The position numbers and the translations under genes are program-made. This document shows positions 34,400 through 43,186 of a stretch of DNA of 64,000 nt, in pieces. The stretch's first letter is position 1; every line of letters begins with the position of its first letter. The notes beneath the pieces were generated by a model. The model searched no databases and had not been told where the DNA came from. It saw only the letters and a list, made by a program, of their open reading frames with translations. Source of the DNA: an uncultured Caldilineaceae bacterium (lineage in GTDB: Bacteria > Chloroflexota > Anaerolineae > Caldilineales > Caldilineaceae); the NCBI GenBank assembly GCA_958295915.1, contig OY282381.1:4770001-4834000 (forward strand), in the 5' to 3' direction.

Positions 34400-35299
34400 A
34401 TGGACCATCTGACAGCTTTCTGGACAGAATTGGAGACAGGTACAGATCAGCCCGAACGGCTGGCCCTCCTGATCGGCAATCTGATCGACCCGCTGCTGGA
34501 TGTGGACGCATATATCCGCCGGCTGAATGAACTGGCGGACCAGGTCGACCAGCGTATGCCCGGCGGCGTGGTCGGCCGCGCCCAAGCCGAAGCTCTCATC
34601 GCAATTCTGCATCAGGAGATGGAGTTCTTCGGCAATGTAGACAACTACTACGATCCGGACAACAGCTTCTTGCATCGGGTACTGGATACCCGCCTGGGCC
34701 TCCCCATCACCCTCAGCCTCCTTTACATTGCCATAGGCCGACGCTTGGGCATCAATCTGCAGGGCATGGGATTCCCCGGCCATTTTATGCTCGAATACCA
34801 GGACGGAAGCGGAACGTGGATGCTCGATCCATTTCACGGCAAAGTCATTGCCTCAGAAGAGCTTTCCTACTACCTGTCACAGATCTTCCAGCAGCCAATT
34901 CGGCTCTCCGTTTCCCCAGATCAGTACCAAGTCGATACCAGCGCATTGATTCTGCGTATTCTGAACAATCTGCGAACCGTTTATCTCTCCAATCACCGCC
35001 TGGCCGAAGCTCTGTCCGTTCTGGACTATATGGTGACGCTGGAATCGGAGAATGCAAGCCTGTGGCGGGACCGGGGACTGCTCCACTATCAGCTGAATAA
35101 TCTGCTTGCAGCAGAAAGTGATCTGCGCCGCTACTTCCTGCGCCGCGACCGCTTGCATCTGTTTGCCGCCGCGATGGCGCTCAGCGGCGCCATCGCGGCC
35201 GGTTGGACGTCGACCGCCGAGCGGAAACTGACAGATGAAGACCAGCGTGTTCTGTTTGTCGTGGAACAGATTCGGGAAAACATCCGACGCTTGAATTAG
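34400..35299 (+). CDS. SirB1-like transglutaminase-fold/TPR protein
   Basis: A 299-residue protein. The N-terminal domain (about residues 30-190) matches the SirB1/PF13369 transglutaminase-like family: RVLDTRLGLPITLSLLYIAIGRRLGINLQGMGFPGHF. The C-terminal part (195-280) is TPR-like, with LRILNNLRTVYLSNHRLAEALSVLDYMVTLESE. The papain-like Cys is not obvious (the expected C is S in PITLS), so activity is uncertain. GGAG before ATG 34400 supports the start; the longer frame to 34154 runs through repeats. It precedes plsC by 4 bases. Confidence 0.87.
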   Translation: MDHLTAFWTELETGTDQPERLALLIGNLIDPLLDVDAYIRRLNELADQVDQRMPGGVVGRAQAEALIAILHQEMEFFGNVDNYYDPDNSFLHRVLDTRLGLPITLSLLYIAIGRRLGINLQGMGFPGHFMLEYQDGSGTWMLDPFHGKVIASEELSYYLSQIFQQPIRLSVSPDQYQVDTSALILRILNNLRTVYLSNHRLAEALSVLDYMVTLESENASLWRDRGLLHYQLNNLLAAESDLRRYFLRRDRLHLFAAAMALSGAIAAGWTSTAERKLTDEDQRVLFVVEQIRENIRRLN

Positions 35300-35303
35300 A
35301 ACA

Positions 35304-35948
35304 ATGATGAAGATCCCATCCGACGCTTCCCCTATATGGCGATTTTGCTGTATCCTTTCTGGCGCTCTCCGACCTCTGGTCTGCTCCCTGCAGGTGGAAG
35401 GGGCAGAGCGCGTTCCATCAACAGGTGGCGTCGTCCTCGCCTGTAATCATCCCGGCGGCATGGACGTCATTACCCTTGCCTACGCGTCGCCGCGACAAGT
35501 ATTTTATATGGCGAAACAGGAACTGTTCGACATCCATCCGGCCCTGACATTCCTGATCTACCGACTCGGCGCCTTCCCCGTCAACCGGGGCGCCCGCGAT
35601 ACCGCGGCCATCGACTACAGCCTGCAACTTCTGCGAGAGGGACGTGTGCTGGGTATGTTCCCCGAAGGAACACGCAACCGGGGACAGCCACTGGGGCGGG
35701 GCAGAAGCGGCACAGTCCGGGTCGCCCTGGAAGCTGGCGTGCCGGTAGTGCCCGCTGCGGTTTTGGGCGTTCCCGATCTACACAAAAACTGGTATCATCC
35801 TTTGAAATGGACACGGATGTCCGTCCACTTCGGAGAACCCCTGTGGTTTCCGCCCGGGGATATGGCGCGCGCGTCGAAGTACACAGCCGAAGTAATGTAT
35901 GCTATCGCCCGTATGATGCCGCCAGAACTGCGGGGCCGGTATAAGTAG
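35304..35948 (+). CDS. Lysophospholipid acyltransferase (PlsC family)
   Basis: A 214-residue membrane-associated acyltransferase (PF01553) that would acylate 1-acylglycerol-3-phosphate in phospholipid synthesis. Motif I NHPGGMD (H-x4-D, catalytic His and Asp, residues about 48-54) and motif III FPEGTR (about 119-124) are intact; the hydrophobic N-terminal segment could anchor it. Starts 4 bases after the SirB1-like gene, so likely one operon. It could also act on other lysolipids. Confidence 0.92.
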   Translation: MMKIPSDASPIWRFCCILSGALRPLVCSLQVEGAERVPSTGGVVLACNHPGGMDVITLAYASPRQVFYMAKQELFDIHPALTFLIYRLGAFPVNRGARDTAAIDYSLQLLREGRVLGMFPEGTRNRGQPLGRGRSGTVRVALEAGVPVVPAAVLGVPDLHKNWYHPLKWTRMSVHFGEPLWFPPGDMARASKYTAEVMYAIARMMPPELRGRYK

Positions 35949-36003
35949 ATAGGTAGAGACAACACCCATCGCGCCCCACAGCGACGCCCAAAACAACCTG
36001 CGG

Positions 36004-36036
36004 TTGCCCAAGGCGGGCGCCAGGCCCGCCCCTACA
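36004..36036. repeat. Family D repeat at the korB stop codon
   Basis: gcccaaggcgggcgccaggcccgcccctac; read on the minus strand it begins GTAGGGGCGGGC and supplies the TAG stop of korB (36032-36034). Confidence 0.7.
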
Positions 36037-37114
36037 GCGCAGCCATCACGGCCGCCAGCGCTTCCCGGCTAGGGCGTAGCTTATCGTCAGGCAGTTGTGC
36101 CAGCGGCGTGTCTGTCAGATTCAGAAGTTCGGTAAATGTCGGCTCCTCTTCGTTGATATACAATAGACCGGTAATGAGCTTCTGCTCCGTATGGGAGCGC
36201 CGGATGGCGGCGTAGGCGACATCCCGGTCCTTCGGATCGTGGTTCGGATCGAGTTTTTTGAGAATGATGCGCCCGCCATCGTGCAGATTCACCTCGAGTT
36301 CGTCCTCATAGTCCTCGATCTCAATCGCCTCGTACTCAGGCACAAAGTTCAGTTCGTGTAGCGGAATCTCATTCGCTCTACCAAAACCATAGCTTTTGGT
36401 AGATGTGTCATGATTGTTGAACGTCACGCATGGGCTGATGATGTCCAGCACGGCAATGCCCCGATGATTGACCGCAGCTTTGAGCAGAACCTCCACCTGC
36501 TTGGGATCGCCAGCGAAGCTGCGAGCCACAAATGTCGCATTCGCCGTCAGCGCTTCCATGCAGATATCCAGAGACGGCAACTCGTTCACCCCCTGATATT
36601 TAAGGGATTGCCCCTCATCGGCCGTCGCGCTGAACTGCCCTTTTGTCAGCCCATACACGCCATTGTTTTCGACAATATACACCATCGGCAGATTGCGGCG
36701 CACCGCATGCTTGAACTGACCTATACCGATAGACGCCGTGTCGCCATCGCCGCTGACCCCAATCACCTGCAGAGCCGTGTTGGCAATGATCGCCCCAGTC
36801 GCCACCGAAGGCATCCGCCCATGCAGGCTGTTAAAGCCGTGACTCCAGCCCAAATAGTAGGCCGGCGTCTTGCTGCTACAGCCGATCCCGCTGAGTTTGA
36901 CGACCTGCGTCTGATCCAGCCCCATCTCCCAGGCGATGTTCACAATGCGTTGGCTGATGCTGTCGTGGCCGCAGCCTTTGCACAGAGTAGACGGCCGTCC
37001 TTTGTAAGAGTTCTTTGCCAGACCAATGCGGTTGGTTTTAGCGGAACGCGCCCCACGAGTAGAAGCAGCCCTTGTGCCTGCCCGCGCAGCCGCGACCTTT
37101 GTCTTCGCCCTCAT
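36032..37114 (-). CDS. korB: 2-oxoacid:ferredoxin oxidoreductase, beta subunit
   Basis: A 360-residue TPP-binding beta subunit of a KorAB-type 2-oxoacid:ferredoxin oxidoreductase, which makes acyl-CoA and reduced ferredoxin. CKGCGH (near 45) gives cluster and TPP contacts; the TPP motif is GDGDTASIGIGQFKHAVRRN followed by NNGVYGLTKGQ. The N-terminal 30 residues (MRAKTKVAAARAGTRAASTR) are an unusual Arg/Ala/Lys-rich extension and may be disordered. The ATG overlaps the korA stop as ATGA. The exact 2-oxoacid is not determined; KGOR is the closest named type. The stop lies in a family D repeat. Confidence 0.9.
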   Translation of the reverse strand: MRAKTKVAAARAGTRAASTRGARSAKTNRIGLAKNSYKGRPSTLCKGCGHDSISQRIVNIAWEMGLDQTQVVKLSGIGCSSKTPAYYLGWSHGFNSLHGRMPSVATGAIIANTALQVIGVSGDGDTASIGIGQFKHAVRRNLPMVYIVENNGVYGLTKGQFSATADEGQSLKYQGVNELPSLDICMEALTANATFVARSFAGDPKQVEVLLKAAVNHRGIAVLDIISPCVTFNNHDTSTKSYGFGRANEIPLHELNFVPEYEAIEIEDYEDELEVNLHDGGRIILKKLDPNHDPKDRDVAYAAIRRSHTEQKLITGLLYINEEEPTFTELLNLTDTPLAQLPDDKLRPSREALAAVMAAL

Positions 37115-38991
37115 ACCCACGCCTCCTTCCGAACCCTGGCATCGCGGGCATCTCGCCCGCATAAACGATTCTGAATCTGTTCGACAATAAAGCGGGCGCT
37201 TAGAGGCAGTCCGTCGCACTTGGCAATGGATTTCAGCTTCAACGCCTGCCCCGGTTCCTCCGTCGTCAGAATTGTGTGTAGCTGTCCGTCATGGTTCGCT
37301 TCAATGACAAAAACCGCCTCGTAGCGACCGATGAAGCCGCGAACGCTGTCGTCGATGGGCAAAGCCCGCAGACGCAGATAACCGGTGGGCAGGCCGCCGA
37401 CAGCCAACAGATCGCGGGCTTCCTCCACGCCGGCATCGTTGCTGCCCAGGCTGATGATCCCAATCGTCGCTCCCTCTTGCTCATCCAGAATCGCTTCCGG
37501 CGCCAGCTTCCGCGCGGTTTCAAATTTTCTGCGCAACCGCTCCAGATTCTGTTCCCAATCATCCGGACTCTCACTGTAAAACCCCTGCTCGTTGTGTCCG
37601 GTGCCCCGCGTGAAGTAGGCCGCCAGGTTGTGCTTGGTGCCCGGCAAAGTGCGATAGGCGATCCCATCGCCATCGACGTCCATATAGCGCGCCCAAGGAG
37701 CTTCTCCCCTTTCCGCCAAATCCTCCGCGCTAAATACTTTGCCGCGTTTGAACGGAGCGTCCGTATACTCAAACGGCTCGGATATGTGCAAGTTCATGCC
37801 CAAATCGAGATCACTCATCACAAATACCAGTGTCTGTAACTCTTCCGCCAAGTCGAAAGCGATGCGACCAAAGGCAAAGCATTCAGCCGGGTTGGCCGGG
37901 AAGAGCAACACATGTCTGGTGTCACCATGGCTGAGATAGTAGGCAGCGAGAATATCGCCCTGAGATGTGCGGGTAGGCAGACCAGTGCTCGGCCCCATCC
38001 GCTGTATGTCCCAGATCACCGCCGGCGCCTCCGCAAAGTATGCCAACCCGGCAAACTCCGCCATCAGACTAATGCCGGGCCCGCTCGTGCAGGTCATGGC
38101 CCTGACCCCAGCCCACCCCGCGCCCACAACCATCCCTATGGCCGCCAGTTCGTCTTCCGCCTGGATAACAGCGACAGTAGCCTTGCCAGTATCCGGGTCT
38201 GTGCGTAGCGTCGACGCATATTTGTCAATCGACTCCGCCAGACTGGACGATGGCGTGATCGGATACCAGGACGCGAGACCCAGGCCGCCAGCCAGAGCGC
38301 CCAATGCCCCAGCCGTATTGCCATCGACCAGAATTTTGCCCTCATTGAAACCAGACATCCGCTCAACGCGATACGTGTCCTGCCGTTCTACATTTTCTCT
38401 GGCCCAGTGAATCGTCCGCTCTACCATATCCATGTTGAGCCGGACCGGTTTTTCTTTGCCGCCAAAGTGCCAGAATAGAGCCGCTTCGATCTCCGCCGGA
38501 TCGATGCCGATCAGAGCCGCCAAGGCGCCGACATACACCATATTGGCCACATAATCCCGCAGAGCATGGGACAGACCCGCCGCTTTCACCAGCTCTTTCA
38601 CCGGCATAGGGTAGAAGGTTACGTCTTTGCGGTGATTGGCAATTGGCAGAGAATCGTCATATAAGATGATGCCGCCAGGAAGAACCCGTTCCATATCCTC
38701 AGCCACAGTGCGGCCGTTCATACATACCTGAATATCCGTCACCTCCCGCCGCGCCAGATAGCCGTCTTTGCTCAGACGAATGATATACCAGGTGGGCATC
38801 CCCTGGATGTTGCTGGGGAAAAAGTTTTTGCCATTGATCGGTATCCCCATTTTGAACAGGGCGCGGAGCAGAACGCCGTTGCTGGTCTGGCTTCCAGAAC
38901 CGTTTGCCGTCGCCACATTGATGACAAAGTCATTGACGGCCGCAGGCGCGTCCGACTTCGTTGCTGGCGCTTCCCGAACTGCAACACTCAT
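37111..38991 (-). CDS. korA: 2-oxoacid:ferredoxin oxidoreductase, fused gamma-alpha subunit
   Basis: A 626-residue fusion: the N-terminal gamma domain (residues about 20-190, ATANGSGSQTSNGVLLRALF ... QGMPTWYIIRLSKDG) is followed by the alpha domain (about 220-620) with the TPP-contacting ASWYPITPSSSLAES, ASGPG-like CTSGPGISLMAE and GLPTRTSQGD motifs. It pairs with korB downstream by a 4-base overlap and with gntR upstream by another, so all three form one translation-coupled operon. A palindromic gcgggcatctcgcccgc near its end alters the C-terminal residues (CGRDARDARVRKEAWV). Confidence 0.93.
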   Translation of the reverse strand: MSVAVREAPATKSDAPAAVNDFVINVATANGSGSQTSNGVLLRALFKMGIPINGKNFFPSNIQGMPTWYIIRLSKDGYLARREVTDIQVCMNGRTVAEDMERVLPGGIILYDDSLPIANHRKDVTFYPMPVKELVKAAGLSHALRDYVANMVYVGALAALIGIDPAEIEAALFWHFGGKEKPVRLNMDMVERTIHWARENVERQDTYRVERMSGFNEGKILVDGNTAGALGALAGGLGLASWYPITPSSSLAESIDKYASTLRTDPDTGKATVAVIQAEDELAAIGMVVGAGWAGVRAMTCTSGPGISLMAEFAGLAYFAEAPAVIWDIQRMGPSTGLPTRTSQGDILAAYYLSHGDTRHVLLFPANPAECFAFGRIAFDLAEELQTLVFVMSDLDLGMNLHISEPFEYTDAPFKRGKVFSAEDLAERGEAPWARYMDVDGDGIAYRTLPGTKHNLAAYFTRGTGHNEQGFYSESPDDWEQNLERLRRKFETARKLAPEAILDEQEGATIGIISLGSNDAGVEEARDLLAVGGLPTGYLRLRALPIDDSVRGFIGRYEAVFVIEANHDGQLHTILTTEEPGQALKLKSIAKCDGLPLSARFIVEQIQNRLCGRDARDARVRKEAWV

Positions 38992-39719
38992 GCTGGGCTC
39001 CTAACACTATTGCTCAATTCCGCGCTGGTTGATTCTTCGCGCGCTTCATCGAAAGAGACATCTCTTGTTCGCAGCAGCAGTAGATGCTCCTCATGCAAGG
39101 CCTTGGCGCTGTCGATCTCGTCCTTCTGTATGGCTTCAGCGATCCGCTCATGATAGCCCCAGACCGCCGTCAGATAGCGATAATCGGCGTATGTGTTCAA
39201 TTCTATGGCTTCGTATGCGTCCCAGTACGCTTCCAATAACCCCGTGACAAACAGGTTGTCCAATCTTCGAAAGATCGTCATATGGAAGGCCCGATGTTCT
39301 CGATGAGGAATCTGAACGCGACTCTGCTGAAGTTTATGCCATGCCAGCGAAATATACCGGCCGAGTTCCTGTTTGTCATCGTCCGTCAACGCCTGAACCG
39401 CCGGCCGCCAGAATGCGCTTTCAAGCGCATTGCGCAACTCACTGAAGGCAAAAAATCGACGCTCGTCCGTGGCCAGTCCAAACATCAGGCTGGCGCGTGC
39501 CGCAGGTGTGAAGCTGTAATCATTGCACTCGATTCCCCGACGCGGGCGGGCAGCCACCAACCCCAACACCCGAGCCCCCTCTAACTGCTCCCGCAGCTTG
39601 CCGATACTCACCCCCAGCTCTTCGCTGATCTCATGCAGCGAAGGCAGACGACTACCCGGGACAAATCCGTTCTTAACAATATAGTGCAAGAACTCAGAGC
39701 TTATGTGAAGCTGTGTCAT
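38988..39719 (-). CDS. GntR family (FadR/FCD subfamily) regulator
   Basis: A 243-residue regulator: an N-terminal winged-helix domain (about 10-70, SRLPSLHEISEELGVSIGKLREQLEGA) and a C-terminal all-helical FCD domain with candidate metal ligands in HREHRAFH and WGYHERIAEA and HEEH. FCD regulators sense organic acids and usually repress a neighbouring operon. Its TGA overlaps the korA ATG, so it likely regulates, and is co-expressed with, the korAB genes. A good promoter lies about 40 bases upstream. Confidence 0.88.
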   Translation of the reverse strand: MTQLHISSEFLHYIVKNGFVPGSRLPSLHEISEELGVSIGKLREQLEGARVLGLVAARPRRGIECNDYSFTPAARASLMFGLATDERRFFAFSELRNALESAFWRPAVQALTDDDKQELGRYISLAWHKLQQSRVQIPHREHRAFHMTIFRRLDNLFVTGLLEAYWDAYEAIELNTYADYRYLTAVWGYHERIAEAIQKDEIDSAKALHEEHLLLLRTRDVSFDEAREESTSAELSNSVRSPA

Positions 39720-39757
39720 CAGGTATGTAAGAATCTTGTCAAAAATACAACGAAATC

Positions 39758-39786
39758 ACTATAAATCATTGGATTAATTGTATCAA
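39758..39786 (-). promoter_or_regulatory. Promoter of the gntR-korAB operon
   Basis: On the minus strand TTGATA (39786-39781), a 17-base spacer and TATAGT (39763-39758), about 39 bases before the gntR start codon. A perfect 14-bp palindrome tcacgcgcgcgtga (39836-39849) lies upstream and may be an operator. A direct repeat TTGATA also lies here. Confidence 0.6.
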
Positions 39787-39835
39787 TCATATCAAAGTGT
39801 CTGGATCATACATAAAGAAGCGCAAAAAGTCAATT

Positions 39836-39849
39836 TCACGCGCGCGTGA
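39836..39849. promoter_or_regulatory. 14-bp perfect palindrome, possible operator
   Basis: tcacgcgcgcgtga, 50 bases upstream of the operon -35. It may be the binding site of the FCD regulator, but no other copy is visible to test this. Confidence 0.3.
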
Positions 39850-39893
39850 CGTAAATGTTGTCTAAGGCGGTTTGGGAAATAAGGGCTTTTTGT

Positions 39894-39923
39894 GTTCGGG
39901 CAGACGCAAGACCTGCCCCTACT
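39894..39923. repeat. Family D repeat at the M20 gene stop codon
   Basis: gggcagacgcaagacctgcccctac; its minus-strand start GTAGGGGCAGG provides the TAG stop (39921-39919) of the M20 gene. Confidence 0.7.
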
Positions 39924-41136
39924 CATCTGTTGCTTTCCCGCCAGGCTGCCGCGATGCGAGCTGCGCAAAGGCCGCCTCAGTCAACAACGCGACACCGGTC
40001 GGCAGTACGCGCTCCTCAAAGTTGAAGGTCGGGCTGTGGTGGGGGCTGAAGATCCCATCCTCCGGGCTGGCGGCGCCTACCAACACAAAGCAGCCCGGCG
40101 CCCGGTTCAGAAATTCAGCCATGTCCTCGCCCACCATCATTGGTGGAATCTGCGTGACGTTTTGCGCGCCCACAACAGCGCTCGCAACCTGCTCCATCAG
40201 TTGCGCGCCGGCTACAGAGTTGGACGTCGGAGGCACGCAGCTGCGCATAGAAAATTCGTATGTCGCGCCCAACGCCTGGCAGACGCCTGCGCAGATTTCG
40301 TCGATACGCCGGTGGAGCAAGCTACGCACTGCCGGCTCGAAGCTGCGGACCGTGCCTTCCAATACGGCGCGCTCAGAGATAATATTGCCCACCGTCCCGC
40401 TGTGGAAGGCGCCGACGCTTACAACGGCGGTATCTGCCGGGTCGGTGTTGCGGGACACAATGCTCTGCAACGCTACCACCACCTGACAGGCCACGAGCGT
40501 CGCATCGATGGTGTCGTGGGGCGTGGCGCCGTGTCCGCCTTTGCCCTGAATCATAAGCGAGAACTGGTCCGCCGCCGCCCATAGAGGGCCGGGCTGAACC
40601 ACCACCTCCTTGAACGGCAGCCGGCTCCACAAGTGCAGCCCGTAGGCCGTGGCTGGCCGCGGCGCATCGAGCGCGCCATCCGAAATCATCGCCAGCGCGC
40701 CGCCTAAGCCCTCCTCAGCCGGCTGAAAAACCAGCTTGACCCGGCCTGGCAGTTCATTGCGATGCCTCGCCAGCAACTGCGCCACTCCCATCCCGATCGC
40801 TGTATGACCGTCATGTCCGCAGGCATGCATCACGCCAGGAGCTTCTGAGGCAAAAGGCAGTCCGGTATCCTCCTGAATCGGGAGAGCGTCCATATCGAAT
40901 CGCAACAAAACCGTCTCGCTGTCTGCTGTCAGATCATCTGGCTCCACCAATGCGACCACGCCGGTCTTGCCCACGCCAGAACTGACCTCCAGCCCCAGAC
41001 CTTGCAGATGCGCAGTCACAATGCCAGCGGTCCGTATTTCCTCGAAACCCAGCTCCGGATGGCGATGAAAATCCCGCCGCCACTCCACCAGCTTAGACAG
41101 CAGTTCGTCCGCTTCTCTTTGAATCCATTGATTCAC
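39919..41136 (-). CDS. M20 family amidohydrolase (N-acyl-amino-acid hydrolase type)
   Basis: A 405-residue peptidase M20/amidohydrolase. It has the dinuclear metal motif HACGHDGH (near residue 110), catalytic PAEEG (near 147), and the dimerization domain of the hippurate/indole-3-acetyl-amino-acid hydrolase subfamily, with HFRR-like WRRDFHRHPELGFEE at the N-terminus. It should cleave N-acyl amino acids. A GTG start at 41136 is preceded by GGAGAGA 8 bases away. Not in an operon with its neighbours. Confidence 0.92.
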   Translation of the reverse strand: MNQWIQREADELLSKLVEWRRDFHRHPELGFEEIRTAGIVTAHLQGLGLEVSSGVGKTGVVALVEPDDLTADSETVLLRFDMDALPIQEDTGLPFASEAPGVMHACGHDGHTAIGMGVAQLLARHRNELPGRVKLVFQPAEEGLGGALAMISDGALDAPRPATAYGLHLWSRLPFKEVVVQPGPLWAAADQFSLMIQGKGGHGATPHDTIDATLVACQVVVALQSIVSRNTDPADTAVVSVGAFHSGTVGNIISERAVLEGTVRSFEPAVRSLLHRRIDEICAGVCQALGATYEFSMRSCVPPTSNSVAGAQLMEQVASAVVGAQNVTQIPPMMVGEDMAEFLNRAPGCFVLVGAASPEDGIFSPHHSPTFNFEERVLPTGVALLTEAAFAQLASRQPGGKATDE

Positions 41137-41231
41137 GAGTGTCTCTCCAATCTGGTTTAGAACATTTCCTGCTACTATTGTAACAGTTGCTCTGCCAATC
41201 GCAATTTATTCCAGCCGCCGTTTTGCCTTAT

Positions 41232-41260
41232 CTTTGCGCCCTTGCGCCCTGGCGTTAAAT
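41232..41260. repeat. Family A repeat, single copy left of the TnpB element
   Basis: ctttgcgcccttgcgccct followed by ggcgttaaat, 10 bases before the left target-site copy of the TnpB element. Confidence 0.75.
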
Positions 41261-41277
41261 AAGCACAGCTAAACTAG

Positions 41278-41450
41278 GGGAATTATATACTTAACTGCAC
41301 AAGTATATTTTTCTCAGCCGACGCGAGTCGGCTGTGCGGGATATTCCCACCCGCGTTGTAGTGTGGGTGGGAAGGGCAGGCAGACCTGCTCCTCGTTCCT
41401 GATTCCCCATCCACGTCGTAGAATATTCTTAGCGGCGTTGGTATCTCTAT
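41278..41450 (-). ncRNA. Putative TnpB guide (omega) RNA region
   Basis: By analogy with other TnpB loci, the guide RNA scaffold should overlap the tnpB 3' end and extend to the element's right end, here the lower coordinate at 41278; the guide would then be the adjoining flank below 41278. The hairpin at 41316-41333 lies in this stretch. Limits are inferred, not seen. Confidence 0.3.
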
Positions 41451-42522
41451 CTTCCGTATGCCCACACAAAGGGCAGACAAAGACACGATAAACCGCCGGC
41501 TTCTCTTTCCTTACTTCACGGCAACGGGAACAGGTCTTGGATGTATAGCGGGGGTCAACTTCAACGAATTGTCTACCGGCCCATTCTGCCTTGTAGCGCA
41601 ACTGTTGAAACAGCATACCCCACGTCTGTTCCATCATACTGCGATTCAAGCCGCGTTTCCGACTTCCGCCCTTACGAGACATGTTCTTGATTGCCAACTT
41701 TTCTACCGCTATCTTCTGATAGTTTCGCACGATAGCGGTGGTCAACCGATGGCATTCATTCCGATTGCGCACCGTATTCCTACGCCTCTCACGAGCAAAA
41801 GTGGCGATTGTCTTTCTTCTACGCTTGCTGCCTTTCTTCTTTGTGGCAATCGCCTGCTGCAGCTTCGTTTCCCTGCTTCTGTCAATCATGCGCCGGGATA
41901 CTGTCTTCCCATCGCTGAAGGTCATCCTCTCATTCACGCCCACATCGATGCCAACCGCAGAAGCGACAGGTGCAAGGGACTTTCGCTCCTCTTCATAGAC
42001 CAGGTCAACTGTCAGGATGCGCCCGTGCATCACGATTCGCAACGCTTTCAACCGGCTGCTAGCTGGCAATTCACGATTTGGGCGTATCCGAATAGCGGGC
42101 AATCCTTTCACCTTGATACGATTGCCCTTCACCATGCCCGCTGTAACGCTTGCCAACTCAAGGCATTGATAGCGCTTTAGTGGTTTGAAGCGTGGATAAC
42201 CAGGCTTCTCCCCAGCCTTTACCCGGCGGAAGAACGCTTTGAACGACCTGTCTACACGCTTCAAGACCCCACGGGAAACTGTTAACCCTATATCGCGCCA
42301 GAACTGCTGGTCCTGCCGCAGTTGGGTCAGCTCTTTCATCTGCGTATACATGGTCATGCCCTTGCCGCAGGCGCGGTATATGTCTCGTCTCTGTTCAAGG
42401 GCGCGATTGTAGAGCCAGCAGCAGGCGCGCAACACCTCACGGACGCGGGCATAGCCAGCGCGCGAACAGTAGCCGCGCTCTTGGTAGGTCTTGTGGATTG
42501 TGGTAAGATGGGGGGTATCCAT
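41314..42522 (-). CDS. tnpB: TnpB, IS200/IS605 family RNA-guided nuclease-like protein
   Basis: A 402-residue TnpB/OrfB. The RuvC triad is D193 (GIDVGVN), E274 (AVEKLAIKN) and D360 (DRDTNAAKN), and the zinc ribbon Cys pairs CSRC (331-334) and CPLC (350-353) lie between E and the last Asp. All catalytic residues are present. TnpB is an RNA-guided DNA nuclease whose guide RNA comes from the region overlapping its 3' end and the element's end. I chose ATG 42522; the frame extends to 42564. The 3' end overlaps an AGCCGAC/GTCGGCT hairpin, as expected near a guide-RNA scaffold. Confidence 0.92.
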   Translation of the reverse strand: MDTPHLTTIHKTYQERGYCSRAGYARVREVLRACCWLYNRALEQRRDIYRACGKGMTMYTQMKELTQLRQDQQFWRDIGLTVSRGVLKRVDRSFKAFFRRVKAGEKPGYPRFKPLKRYQCLELASVTAGMVKGNRIKVKGLPAIRIRPNRELPASSRLKALRIVMHGRILTVDLVYEEERKSLAPVASAVGIDVGVNERMTFSDGKTVSRRMIDRSRETKLQQAIATKKKGSKRRRKTIATFARERRRNTVRNRNECHRLTTAIVRNYQKIAVEKLAIKNMSRKGGSRKRGLNRSMMEQTWGMLFQQLRYKAEWAGRQFVEVDPRYTSKTCSRCREVRKEKPAVYRVFVCPLCGHTEDRDTNAAKNILRRGWGIRNEEQVCLPFPPTLQRGWEYPAQPTRVG

Positions 42523-42758
42523 AAGCCATTCTCTTGTGGATCGCCGCCCGTAGTGCGCCAACACTGACGGGCTTCTCTCTTACTTGAACTATTCCCAGTA
42601 TGCCACATACTCACATCCTACGCCAATCCAACACGCTGAAATCCTTGTGCAGTTAAGTACATAATTCCCTAAACTAGCTTCTTTTCTCTGCATTCGGTAT
42701 ACTAATAGCATTGTGAAAGAAGCAAATATTGGGTAGTAGCCTAAAGCGGGGTGCATAC

Positions 42759-43148
42759 ATGTCACTGATTACCGCCATCGCTGAAATCGTCTTGTGGACC
42801 CGAGACAAACAGAAGTCTGTCGCCTTCTATCGAGACCTATTGGGGCTGGAAGTGATCTCATCTCCCGAACTGCCAAATGTCTTTCTCAAGGCCGGCGAAG
42901 GCGCCGCTGGCATCCCGCAAATGATCGTGCTGGCGCCAATGCCGCCAGATGTGGCGGCCCGTCCCAGAGGCAACCAGCTTCACCATCTGGCCTTCGAACT
43001 GCCAGCCGACGACTTCGATGATCAGGAGCGAACCCTGCGTAAGGCGGGATACCAGCCCAGGGACGGCCAGCATCCGGTTCTCGCCAGCCGCACAATGTAT
43101 ATCGACGACCCAGACGGGAACGAAGTCGAGTTTATCTGCCCACTTTGA
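42759..43148 (+). CDS. VOC family (glyoxalase-like) protein
   Basis: A 129-residue vicinal-oxygen-chelate fold protein with two beta-alpha-beta-beta-beta modules. Ligand-like residues are in the strand AEIVLWTRD, the central HHLAFEL and the terminal DPDGNEVEF, as in many dioxygenases and lyases of this superfamily. Reaction unknown. A longer in-frame start at 42729 exists; ATG 42759 fits the family N-terminus. Confidence 0.87.
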   Translation: MSLITAIAEIVLWTRDKQKSVAFYRDLLGLEVISSPELPNVFLKAGEGAAGIPQMIVLAPMPPDVAARPRGNQLHHLAFELPADDFDDQERTLRKAGYQPRDGQHPVLASRTMYIDDPDGNEVEFICPL

Positions 43149-43186
43149 TTCATGTCGGTCGTCGTCTGAGAGAGGCAGGAACGTAG

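Larger units (their letters stand above)
41270..42677 (-). mobile_element. TnpB element with 26-bp inverted repeats and 8-bp duplication
   Basis: The ends are 26-base inverted repeats at 41278-41303 and 42644-42669, matching at 25 of 26 positions. Outside them taaactag occurs on both sides (41270-41277 and 42670-42677), an 8-base target duplication. The only gene is a TnpB-like protein; there is no TnpA or DDE transposase. IS200/IS605 elements normally lack such inverted repeats and duplications, so mobilisation by another transposase in trans is suggested. A 7-bp hairpin lies inside the left end (41316-41333). Confidence 0.9.
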
